NCBI RefSeq assembly: GCF_037969725.1
Contig: NZ_CP150203.1
Location: 3,426,001 to 3,490,000, forward strand
DNA from: Paenibacillus sp. FSL W8-0426
Lineage (GTDB): Bacteria; Bacillota; Bacilli; Paenibacillales; Paenibacillaceae
Length of the DNA stretch: 64,000 bases
Direction of reading: 5' to 3'
In this document: positions 1 to 7,929 of the stretch, one piece after another
Layout: every line of letters starts with the position of its first letter
Numbering within the stretch: the first letter of the stretch is position 1
Translations under genes and position numbers: made by a program
Notes under the pieces: generated by a model
Told to the model about the DNA's origin: nothing
Seen by the model: only the letters and a program-made list of their open reading frames with translations
The model's database searches: none

Positions 1-1647
1 GCGGAAGCACGCTCATTGACGGTAGCTCCCGTATTATTCGAAGGCAAAGTGATCTCGGTCGTCGAGATTGCCGCTCTCCAGCCTTTGTCTCCGGATCAAG
101 CGGCTGTGCTGAGCGAGTTGAATGAGATTTTCGGAGTATCCCTGCACTCTGTCATGACGCGCATGGAACTTCAGCAGTTGTATGATGAATCCCAAGTGTT
201 AAACGAGGAGCTGCAGGCCCAATCGGAGAGGTTGCAGCAGCAGACCGAAGAGATGGCTTCCCAAACGGAGGAGCTTCAGATGCAGACCGAGGAACTTCAC
301 GTCCTCAACGATCGCCTCGAAGAGCAAAAGAGCGCTGCCGAATTATCGGCGAGCGAAATGGCCGTTCTGGCAGAGCAATTGCGTGCTAGTTCGGGGTACA
401 AATCGGAATTTTTGGCGAATATGTCTCATGAATTGCGCACGCCGCTCAACAGCATGCTTATATTGTCCGAAATCCTTGCAGCGAACAAACAGGGGCATCT
501 GGATGCGGAAGAACAGAAATATGCTTCGGTCATTCACGCGTCCGGCAAGGATTTGCTGCACCTGATCAATGACATTCTGGATCTGTCGAAGGTTGAAGCC
601 GGCAAAATGGACATGGCCTGGAGTAACGTAAGGATTGCAGACTTGCCTGAGGCCATGTACCGGTACTTTCAAAAAATGGCGGAACAAAAAGGGCTTGATT
701 TTCGCGTTATATTGCAAGGGGAACTTCCCGAGTACATTGAAACCGACGAGATGCGTTTGCAACAAATTTTGCGGAATTTGCTCTCCAATGCATTCAAGTT
801 TACAAGTAAAGGCGAAGTAATTCTTACGATTTCCCGCATGCATTTGGAAGGCTCCCATAAAGACGGGAAACCGGCCGAGGTTGTCTCCTTCTCCGTAAGC
901 GATACGGGGATCGGGATCCATGAAGATCAGCTGCAGCCCATTTTTGAAGCGTTCAAACAAGCAGATGGGGCCACTGCGCGAAAATACGGCGGGACGGGGC
1001 TCGGATTGTCCATATCCCTGTCGCTTGCCAACCTGTTAGGCGGATCCATTTCAGTGACGAGCAGGATCGGCGAAGGGAGCACGTTCTCGCTAATTCTGCC
1101 ATTGAACAGGGACAATGGCGTCGTTTCGTTATCTCCATCAGATGCGCATGGCGCGAGGTTATTTTTGAATGAGGCGGCTGCTGCAGCCGAACGTTCGGGT
1201 CAAAATTCGATGGACGAAGAACCCGATTGGAAAACGGACCCTTGGTTAACGCCGTTGGAGAAAACGCTGCTTCATGGCAAGGAAGTATTCGTCGTAGACG
1301 ATGACATCCGCAACGTATATGCGCTTGCGAATGCACTTGAGCAATACGGCATGAAGATCGCGACGGCCCAGAACGGGCATGAATGCCTGGAGATGCTGGA
1401 GCGGGGAGAGGTTCGGCCGGATATCATCATGATGGACATCATGATGCCGGAATTGGACGGGTACGAAGCGACGCGGCAGATCAGAAACAGACTGGGAATG
1501 ACGCGAATTCCGATCATTGCGCTGACTGCCAAGGCGATGAAGGAAGATCGCGATAAATGCCTGGCTGCAGGAGCTTCGGACTACATTAGCAAACCGCTTA
1601 ACATGAGCGAAGTGATTTCCCGCATGAAATTATGGCTGGGGAGTTAA
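1..1647 (+). CDS. Hybrid sensor histidine kinase / response regulator, 5'-truncated by the window edge
   Basis: The reading frame is already open at base 1, so only the C-terminal ~548 residues are seen. In order: the end of what looks like a GAF-type sensor domain, a Gln/Glu-rich coiled coil (about residues 60-115) with repeated QTEE units, a HisKA dimerisation helix with the H-box NMSHELRTPLNS (phospho-His codon 427-429), a HATPase_c domain with N-box LLSNAFKF, G1 DTGIGI and G2 GGTGLGL, and a C-terminal receiver with acidic VVDDD, phospho-acceptor Asp (codon 1435-1437, in MMDIMMPELDG) and conserved Lys in SKPL. It should autophosphorylate on His and pass the phosphate to its own receiver. 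A HAMP-type membrane or sensor part presumably lies upstream. The signal is unknown. A hairpin and T-run follow, so it is probably not co-transcribed with pucR. Confidence 0.93.
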   Translation, partial: AEARSLTVAPVLFEGKVISVVEIAALQPLSPDQAAVLSELNEIFGVSLHSVMTRMELQQLYDESQVLNEELQAQSERLQQQTEEMASQTEELQMQTEELHVLNDRLEEQKSAAELSASEMAVLAEQLRASSGYKSEFLANMSHELRTPLNSMLILSEILAANKQGHLDAEEQKYASVIHASGKDLLHLINDILDLSKVEAGKMDMAWSNVRIADLPEAMYRYFQKMAEQKGLDFRVILQGELPEYIETDEMRLQQILRNLLSNAFKFTSKGEVILTISRMHLEGSHKDGKPAEVVSFSVSDTGIGIHEDQLQPIFEAFKQADGATARKYGGTGLGLSISLSLANLLGGSISVTSRIGEGSTFSLILPLNRDNGVVSLSPSDAHGARLFLNEAAAAAERSGQNSMDEEPDWKTDPWLTPLEKTLLHGKEVFVVDDDIRNVYALANALEQYGMKIATAQNGHECLEMLERGEVRPDIIMMDIMMPELDGYEATRQIRNRLGMTRIPIIALTAKAMKEDRDKCLAAGASDYISKPLNMSEVISRMKLWLGS

Positions 1648-1750
1648 AGGAACAGACGCAAGGCGGATGATCAACATGCGGGCTTGAAAAAAACTACACC
1701 AATACGCTGCACGATATGCAATCCAAGAAGCTACCACAGCATGGCTGTGA

Positions 1751-1775
1751 ACAGCCCTTGGGTTGTATTTTTTTT
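1751..1775 (+). terminator. Intrinsic terminator after the hybrid kinase
   Basis: Short stem acagcc/ggttgt (one G-U pair) with a CTTG loop, then an A and eight T. About 100 nt after the kinase stop codon. Confidence 0.5.
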
Positions 1776-1805
1776 GGATGTCAGCTTTAATCCGGAATTT
1801 GATGT

Positions 1806-1811
1806 TATAAT
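1806..1811 (+). promoter_or_regulatory. -10 element candidate for pucR
   Basis: A perfect TATAAT lies about 120 nt before the pucR start; no good -35 hexamer is visible at 16-18 nt upstream, which would fit an activator-dependent or weak promoter. Confidence 0.35.
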
Positions 1812-1933
1812 ACTTAACAAGAATTAATGGTTCCAGCCGATTTATTACTTTCAAAACTACAGATCAACCTGGAAACGACAGTGAAACTAATTCGTTTATG
1901 GTTTTAATGTAATGTACATGGGAGGTAATGTCC

Positions 1934-3541
1934 ATGCAGCTCACGGTTAAAGAGGCTTTGCAGGTGTATCCGCTGTCCGAGGCCAAATTGGTCGCCGGCG
2001 GGGAAGGAACTTCGCGTATGATGAAATCCGTCAACGTCATGGATGCTCCGGATATTGCGGACTGGATCAAATCGGGCGAGATGTTGTTTACGACCGCCTT
2101 TATTATGAAGGACAACGAAACGGATGCATTGCGCCTGATGCGGCGCCTGAATGAACGGGGATGTGCTGGGCTTGGCATCAAACTGGGACGTTTCTGGCAG
2201 TCCATTCCTCAAGGCATCATCGAAGAAGCGGATCGTTTGCGAATGCCTTTGCTGGAATTGCCGTTCCAATTCACATTTTCCGACCAGATGAACGCATTGT
2301 TCAAAGCCGAGCACGAGCGCTCCCATCGTTTGCTGCACGAGGTGATGCAAAAGCAGAAAAGGCTGATGAAATTCGCCCTGCATCAACAGCCTTATCGCAA
2401 CGTGTTTGCCGAGCTGGCGGCGATCCTGAGTCATCCGCTTGCGGTAATCGGTCCTCGCGGACATGTGCTTTTCGGAAGTGAAGGCATTGCTGCGGATTCG
2501 GCGGTACAGGGGTGGCCTTGGAGATCGGTCATGCACCGCGTCAAATGGAATCAAGGGAGCTGCCATCGCGTGCCCATCAAGCATAATGACGAGGAGTACG
2601 GTTTCCTGCTCGTATTCACGGATTCGGCATTATCGCTCAAGGCTGAGGAAGAATTGTTTCAACAAGCCGCGGACGTGCTTGCCTTCTATATGGATATGAC
2701 GTATCGGGAACACATTAACCCGACCGTGCAAGACGAGATGCGCACATGGCTGACTCAATATCTGGGCAATAAACTGACGATCGAAGAGCTGAACATGCTT
2801 AGCGAAAACAAAGGCGTTTACCTGTTCCAGGGCACGTACCAATGCGTGCTTACCACGTTGGAGCCTGCCGCAGTTGCCGATGGCAAGCTTTTGAAACAGA
2901 TTCACCGCGAGCTGCAGTACAACCCGCTGATGCAGTTTGCGTCCTCGCAGCATTTTCAGATCGAAGACGGCATTCTATCCCTGTACACTTGTCCGACTGG
3001 AAGGGACTATGGAGAAGAATTATCCGCGTTTCTCCTTAACCGTTTTGCTGACGTGCTCGCAGCGCAGGAGGCGAAGGGAGCTTCCGCTCCGCGTTTTTGG
3101 ATCAGCAAAATGAAACATGAACCCAAATCGCTGCGCGAAGCTTACCAAGAATGCCTGGATACCGGGCAGCTGGCACGCCGATTCGGGATGAAAGACCGGG
3201 CGCTGCAATTTGAAATGGTGGAGTTTGCTTATGTATTTCAACATGTGCCGGATCACATCATGGAAAATTACTGCAACAAAGTGTTGGAGCCGCTGCTCGC
3301 GCACGAGGGGGATCCGAATCAGGTATTGATGAACACGCTGGAATCTTTTATCGAGAACGACGGTCTGATCAATGAGGCAGCCAAACGATTGTACGTGCAT
3401 CGCAACACGGTGACGTATCGCATGGAGAAGATCGGCAGCTTGCTGCAAATGGACTTCAAAAAAACGAACGATTTGCTGAAATTGAAGCTGGTCTTTACAT
3501 TCCGCAAATTCATCCGTGACAAAAACAATCCTCGTACTTGA
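1934..3541 (+). CDS. pucR: PucR-family purine catabolism regulator
   Basis: 535 residues. The N-terminal ~120 residues match the PucR sensory domain (VKEALQVYPLSEAKLVAGG, then MDAPDIADWIKSGEMLFTTAF), and the C-terminus carries the PucR-type helix-turn-helix (ESFIENDGLINEAAKRLYVH, then NTVTYRMEKIG). An in-frame ATG at 1928 is only 1 nt from the GGAGGT at 1921-1926, so the ATG at 1934 (7 nt spacing) is the better start. In Bacillus subtilis PucR activates purine-degradation genes and responds to pathway metabolites; the same job is inferred here because the gene heads a purine cluster on the same strand. A terminator follows, so the structural genes have their own promoter downstream. Confidence 0.88.
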   Translation: MQLTVKEALQVYPLSEAKLVAGGEGTSRMMKSVNVMDAPDIADWIKSGEMLFTTAFIMKDNETDALRLMRRLNERGCAGLGIKLGRFWQSIPQGIIEEADRLRMPLLELPFQFTFSDQMNALFKAEHERSHRLLHEVMQKQKRLMKFALHQQPYRNVFAELAAILSHPLAVIGPRGHVLFGSEGIAADSAVQGWPWRSVMHRVKWNQGSCHRVPIKHNDEEYGFLLVFTDSALSLKAEEELFQQAADVLAFYMDMTYREHINPTVQDEMRTWLTQYLGNKLTIEELNMLSENKGVYLFQGTYQCVLTTLEPAAVADGKLLKQIHRELQYNPLMQFASSQHFQIEDGILSLYTCPTGRDYGEELSAFLLNRFADVLAAQEAKGASAPRFWISKMKHEPKSLREAYQECLDTGQLARRFGMKDRALQFEMVEFAYVFQHVPDHIMENYCNKVLEPLLAHEGDPNQVLMNTLESFIENDGLINEAAKRLYVHRNTVTYRMEKIGSLLQMDFKKTNDLLKLKLVFTFRKFIRDKNNPRT

Positions 3542-3598
3542 AGTGAGTTTTAAGTTAGATAATATGCCACCATCCAACTAGAAACCAAGGAAATGTCG

Positions 3599-3628
3599 CC
3601 GTGCTTCCGTTGAGAAGCATGGTTTTTT
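3599..3628 (+). terminator. Intrinsic terminator after pucR
   Basis: Stem ccgtgctt/aagcatgg (8 bp, one G-U) with an 8-nt loop, followed by six T. Confidence 0.7.
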
Positions 3629-3789
3629 GTGCTTAAAGGGACATATCAGTAAAAAAGAGCCGTGCACGGCAAACAATTCAACTCACATATGTTATGTTAT
3701 ATTACAAAGTTGCATGATTATTATTGTTGCTCCAAGAACCTGCACGTACAATGAAATACAACAATCTACCAAAGACCGGAGGTGATGGA

Positions 3790-4680
3790 ATGGATGAGTT
3801 CATTACACGCATTAACAACTGGTCTGCGGAACAATACGTGCAAACGTTCGGCGGGCTTTTCGAGGAATCGCCGTGGGTAGCCGAGCACTCTTATGGTATG
3901 CGTCCCTTTGCCTCTTTTGAACACATGATGAACGTCATGAAACAAGTTGTTCTGGCAGCCGATACCGAGGTCAAGCTGCAGTTGCTTCGCAATCATCCTG
4001 ATCTTGGGGCACGCATCCGCATGAGCGACAGTTCGGTGCAGGAACAGGCCGGAGCCGGCCTGAACTCCCTTTCTCCGGTGCAATTCGAAGAGATGAACCG
4101 ATTGAACAGGAAGTATACGGACCGACTGGGGTTTCCGTTTATAATGGCGGTGAAAGGACACCATCCCGATTCCATTTTGCATGCCATGCGGCAACGCAAT
4201 GAGCGGAGCTGGGACGAAGAATTTCGGACGGCGCTCGGTGAAGTGTTCAACATTGCTTCGATCCGTTTGGAGCAATGGATCACGCAGGCGGGAACTATGT
4301 CAGCCAGCTCGGGAGGACGCATCACCACGCATGTACTGGATACGTCCAGAGGCGTTCCCGCAGCTGGAGTGAATGTGGAATTATACAGGATGACGTGCAA
4401 TAAGGAAATGGAGAGCTGGTCAAGGGAAGGTGCGTCCTTAACCAATACAGACGGGCGGCTGGATGCGCCGTTGTTGGATGGAAGCGGGCTTCAAAAAGGC
4501 ATTTATGAGCTTCGGTTTCATGTGGAGAAGTATTATTCGGAGCGGTTGGGCGAAGGAGACGGGCCGTCGCTGCTCTGGACCGTGGTTCCGATCCGGTTCA
4601 CCGTTTCCGATGCGAACAGTCACTACCATATCCCTTTATTGATCGCGCCAGGGGGATACAGTACATACCGGGGGAGCTAA
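3790..4680 (+). CDS. Bifunctional OHCU decarboxylase / 5-hydroxyisourate hydrolase (UraD-UraH fusion)
   Basis: 296 residues, two enzymes in one chain. Residues ~1-170 are an OHCU decarboxylase domain (motif NHPDLGAR, typical of UraD and of the PucL N-terminus). Residues ~178-296 are a transthyretin-like HIU hydrolase: THVLDTSRGVPAAGV near its start, YHIPLLIAPGGY and the terminal signature YRGS. HIU hydrolase opens 5-hydroxyisourate to OHCU and the decarboxylase makes S-allantoin, so the fusion would run both steps after urate oxidase in reverse domain order to the reaction order, as in plant allantoin synthase. B. subtilis instead fuses the decarboxylase to uricase (PucL) and has HIU hydrolase apart (PucM). 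Start chosen at the ATG 6 nt after GGAGGT (3778-3783); the frame is open further upstream from a TTG. Confidence 0.9.
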   Translation: MDEFITRINNWSAEQYVQTFGGLFEESPWVAEHSYGMRPFASFEHMMNVMKQVVLAADTEVKLQLLRNHPDLGARIRMSDSSVQEQAGAGLNSLSPVQFEEMNRLNRKYTDRLGFPFIMAVKGHHPDSILHAMRQRNERSWDEEFRTALGEVFNIASIRLEQWITQAGTMSASSGGRITTHVLDTSRGVPAAGVNVELYRMTCNKEMESWSREGASLTNTDGRLDAPLLDGSGLQKGIYELRFHVEKYYSERLGEGDGPSLLWTVVPIRFTVSDANSHYHIPLLIAPGGYSTYRGS

Positions 4681-4718
4681 GTAAGCCGAGTACCGGTTTT
4701 GAGGCGGAGGGCAGGACG

Positions 4719-4880
4719 ATGGCAAACATGGATACAATCGTCCGGGGCGGCCGGGTAGTGCTGCACGTTCCGGGTGTGCTGGAAGCGGTAATGCTGCTTC
4801 ACAAATTTGCTTTGCCTGCGGGGGAGGCGGTACAAGCGGCACTCGATGTCTATGCAGGAAAGGAGGGAGCATTATGCTGA
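4719..4880 (+). CDS. Small ORF (53 aa), unknown, overlapping the start of the next gene
   Basis: An ATG after the purine-rich gaggcggaggg opens a 53-residue frame (MANMDTIVRGG..., ending in KEGALC) that stops 7 nt inside the gamma-glutamyltransferase-like gene, so the two would be translationally coupled. It fills an otherwise empty gap in a dense operon. The tail VMLLHKFALPAGEAVQAAL has a faint resemblance to the small GatC-like DUF4089 proteins (AtzG, HpxX) that accompany amidases in azine and purine clusters, but this is a visual impression only. It could also be a remnant or chance frame. Coding status uncertain. Confidence 0.45.
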   Translation: MANMDTIVRGGRVVLHVPGVLEAVMLLHKFALPAGEAVQAALDVYAGKEGALC

Positions 4881-6469
4881 ACCAGATGCCGGTTTCCAGA
4901 AATGCCATGGTTACTACGCCGCATTATATCGCCAGTGCGGTAGGGAGCTCCATCCTGCAGCAGGGCGGAAGCGCGGTCGATGCAGCAATAGCGATCAGCG
5001 CAGCCTTGGGCGTTGTCTATCCGCATATGACAGGGTTGGGCGGAGACGCATTCTTCCTTGTTCACGATGGGCAAAGCGGCAGGATTGCGGCTTACAACGG
5101 GAGTGGACGCTCCGCTGCAGGCATAAACGCGGATACTTTCAAGTCGATGGGGATGAGTGCCATTCCGCAGCGCGGCGTGCTTAGCGCGATCACCGTTCCC
5201 GGCATGGTCGATGCCTGGTGGGAAGTGTGGAACCGCTTCGGCAAGCTGGAGTGGGCGGTATTGCTGGAGCCCGCGGCGCGTTATGCCGAGCAGGGGTGCC
5301 CGGTCTCCCGCAATCTGCGCCTGTGGATGGAAAGAGATGAAGAATTGATTACGGGATATGCGCCGCTTAGGCGCATTTACGCCCCGGAAGGCACTCTTTT
5401 GCAGGAAGGAGGCCTGCTGCTGCAGCCTGAACTTGCGGCCTCCATTCGTTTGCTCCAAAGCGGGGGACGCAAAGCTTTTTATACAGGGGAACTTGCCGAA
5501 CGCATCGCTGCAGCCATGCTTGAAGACGGTGGCATGCTGACCGCGAAGGATTTTGCCGATCACCGGGGTGCATGGGTAGAGCCGGTCAGCACGGATTATC
5601 GGGGCTATCAAGTGCATCAAATGCCGCCGAACTCGCAAGGGTTCTCGATGCTCATGATGCTGAACATGCTGGAAAACATCAATCTTTCGGCGGTGGCGCG
5701 CACGTCGCCCGAGTTCTACCATCTGATGGCCGAAGTGGTGAAGAAGGCTTTCCGCGATCGTGATCGGTATTTGACGGACCCGGATTTCAGGAAGATCCCG
5801 CTTGAGCGCCTGTTGTCCAAAGCTTACGGCAACGAGCTCTGGAACGAAATTCATGCGGCACCGCCTTCCGCGCAGCCTTTCATCTCCCAAACGATGGGGC
5901 AGGATACCGCGTACGCGGCCGTGGTTGACGGCGATGGTCATGCCGTTTCGTTCATTCAAAGCCTGTATTTCGATTTTGGCTCGGCCTACGTGCCTGGAGG
6001 CACGGGGATCATCATGCAAAACAGAGGTTCTTTTTTTTCGCTCGATCCGAAGGATGCCAACGTGCTGGAGCCGGGCAAACGTTCCTTGCATACGTTGATG
6101 CCTGGCATGGTCACCCGGAACGGAAAGCCTTGCCTGCTTGTAGGCACTCAGGGTGGCGAAGGTCAGCCGCAAACGCAGCTGTCCGTGCTGACCGGCGTGT
6201 TGGATTACGGGCTAACGGTTCAGGAAGCGATCGGGCTGCCGCGTTGGGTTTACGGCCGCACTTGGGGTGAGGATGGGGACACCATGCGCGTCGAGAACCG
6301 ATTTCACGATGATGTATGCGACACGCTTGCCCGCTGGGGACATCAGGTAGAAGCGGTATCGCCGTGGGATGACATTATGGGCCAATCGCAAGGCATTGCG
6401 ATTAGCGAGGACGGCATGATCAGCGGCGCGGCCGATCCCAGGGGAGACGGCATGGCGATCGGATGGTAG
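4874..6469 (+). CDS. Gamma-glutamyltransferase-family Ntn hydrolase, possible oxamate amidohydrolase (HpxW/YwrD-like)
   Basis: 531 residues, full-length for the family. No signal peptide is seen, unlike secreted GGTs. The N-terminus NAMVTTPHYIASAVGSSIL with GGSAVDAAIA and the GLGGD motif are GGT-like; the expected self-cleavage nucleophile is Thr345 (GQD-TAYAAV), which would start the small subunit, followed by the GTQGGEGQ oxyanion region. Similar proteins are B. subtilis YwrD and Klebsiella HpxW; the latter was characterised as an oxamate amidohydrolase in a purine cluster. Its place between the UraD-UraH fusion and the deaminase gene supports a late purine-nitrogen role over glutathione metabolism, but substrate is inference. 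Start ATG has AAGGAGGG six nt upstream. Confidence 0.82.
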   Translation: MLNQMPVSRNAMVTTPHYIASAVGSSILQQGGSAVDAAIAISAALGVVYPHMTGLGGDAFFLVHDGQSGRIAAYNGSGRSAAGINADTFKSMGMSAIPQRGVLSAITVPGMVDAWWEVWNRFGKLEWAVLLEPAARYAEQGCPVSRNLRLWMERDEELITGYAPLRRIYAPEGTLLQEGGLLLQPELAASIRLLQSGGRKAFYTGELAERIAAAMLEDGGMLTAKDFADHRGAWVEPVSTDYRGYQVHQMPPNSQGFSMLMMLNMLENINLSAVARTSPEFYHLMAEVVKKAFRDRDRYLTDPDFRKIPLERLLSKAYGNELWNEIHAAPPSAQPFISQTMGQDTAYAAVVDGDGHAVSFIQSLYFDFGSAYVPGGTGIIMQNRGSFFSLDPKDANVLEPGKRSLHTLMPGMVTRNGKPCLLVGTQGGEGQPQTQLSVLTGVLDYGLTVQEAIGLPRWVYGRTWGEDGDTMRVENRFHDDVCDTLARWGHQVEAVSPWDDIMGQSQGIAISEDGMISGAADPRGDGMAIGW

Positions 6470-6567
6470 CCGATAACCCAACCACGCATTAGGGTGATTG
6501 CCTGGTCTTTGCTGCAGGATATAGACCAGTTCAAGGGCACAGATTGAAAACGGATGGGGGAAAAGAC

Positions 6568-7890
6568 ATGGGAACGATCCTGCTGAAAGGTGCTCAGCTC
6601 GTTACGATGAATGCGGACGAAGAAGTATTTACGGGCGATCTCTTCATCGAAGACAACCGGATCAAGCAAATGAAGGAGAATATCGACGCTCATGCCGATG
6701 AGGTCATCGATGCCCGCGGCAAAGTGCTGCTGCCGGGTTTTGTCCAAACGCACATCCACTTGTGCCAGACCTTGTTTCGCGGCCGCGCGGACGATCTGGA
6801 ACTGATGGATTGGCTGCGGCAGCGCATTTGGCCGCTGGAGGCCGCGCATGATGAGGAATCTGTCTATTATTCGGCCATGCTCGGGCTCGGCGAACTCATC
6901 TCGAGCGGCACAACGACGATTCTGGACATGGAGACGGTCCATCATACGGAATCTGCTTTTCAAGCAATGGCACAGAGCGGCATTCGCGTCATTTCCGGCA
7001 AAGTCATGATGGATCACGGCGACGAGGTGCCGGAGCCGCTGCGCGAGAGCACGTCTGCTTCGCTGCAGCAGAGCGTGGACTTGCTGGAGAAATGGAACGG
7101 TTTCGGCGGCGGGCGCATCCAGTATGCGTTCTGCCCGCGTTTCGTCGTCTCTTGTACCGAGGATCTTCTGATCCAAGTCAGGGAGCTGTCCAATCAATAC
7201 CATGTTCGCGTCCATACCCATGCATCCGAAAACCGGGGTGAAATCGAACTCGTCGAGCATGAACGCGGCATGCGCAACATCACGTATCTGGATCACATCG
7301 GGCTCGCCACGCCAAGGCTGGTTCTGGCTCACTGCGTGTGGCTGAGCGAAGAGGAGAAGGAGATCATCCGCAAACGCGGCGTCAAAGTAACGCATTGTCC
7401 CGGATCCAACCTGAAGTTGTCCTCCGGGATTGCAGATATTCCGGACCTGCTGAACCGACAGATTGCAGTGGGCATCGGCGCCGACGGCGCGCCGTGCAAC
7501 AACAATCTGGATATGTTTCAGGAGATGCGTTTGACGGCGCTGATCCAAAAGGTTCCGCACGGGCCGACGATGATGGATGCACGCACGGTGCTGCGAATGG
7601 CCACGATGGGAGGAGCCGAGGTGTTGGGTATGTCGAAGGAGATCGGCAGCCTGGAGGTCGGCAAAAAAGCAGACGTCGTGCTGCTTGATCTGGACGATTT
7701 TCACACCTATCCTTCTTACGATACGGATGTGTACTCCCGCGTCGTGTATTCGGCAACGCGGAGCTGCGTGGATACGGTGATCATCGACGGTCGCATCGTG
7801 CTTGGCAACCGCAAAATCCGGACGATCGACCGTGGTATGGTGCTGCGGGAATCGGATAAAAGCATCGCGCGGTTGATGAAACGAATCTGA
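6568..7890 (+). CDS. Amidohydrolase-superfamily deaminase, probably guanine/8-oxopurine deaminase type (SsnA/AtzA group)
   Basis: 440 residues. Metal ligands of the amidohydrolase fold are visible: HIHLCQ near residue 65, HTHASE (mid-protein His), LAHCVWL, and GADGAPCNNN with the catalytic Asp; VTHCPGSNLKLSSG is typical of COG0402 deaminases. Proteins of this group deaminate guanine, 8-oxoguanine, adenosine derivatives or s-triazines and are often auto-named 5'-deoxyadenosine deaminase. Since xanthine dehydrogenase genes follow directly (39 nt), guanine to xanthine is the most sensible reaction, which is inference. The ATG at 6568 with GGGGGA upstream is preferred to an in-frame TTG at 6544. 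Confidence 0.8.
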   Translation: MGTILLKGAQLVTMNADEEVFTGDLFIEDNRIKQMKENIDAHADEVIDARGKVLLPGFVQTHIHLCQTLFRGRADDLELMDWLRQRIWPLEAAHDEESVYYSAMLGLGELISSGTTTILDMETVHHTESAFQAMAQSGIRVISGKVMMDHGDEVPEPLRESTSASLQQSVDLLEKWNGFGGGRIQYAFCPRFVVSCTEDLLIQVRELSNQYHVRVHTHASENRGEIELVEHERGMRNITYLDHIGLATPRLVLAHCVWLSEEEKEIIRKRGVKVTHCPGSNLKLSSGIADIPDLLNRQIAVGIGADGAPCNNNLDMFQEMRLTALIQKVPHGPTMMDARTVLRMATMGGAEVLGMSKEIGSLEVGKKADVVLLDLDDFHTYPSYDTDVYSRVVYSATRSCVDTVIIDGRIVLGNRKIRTIDRGMVLRESDKSIARLMKRI

Positions 7891-7929
7891 GTGAATCGGC
7901 TTTCAGCAGAAGCGAATGGAGGAACAGCC

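Noticed and set aside
4850..6172. Long minus-strand open frame (440 codons) opposite the GGT-like gene
   Set aside because: No ribosome site or family motif; the plus strand encodes a clear hydrolase. High G+C at third positions keeps antisense frames open.
6343..7704. Long minus-strand frame (453 codons) opposite the deaminase gene
   Set aside because: Antisense shadow; composition rich in His/Arg/Gln, no recognisable domain.
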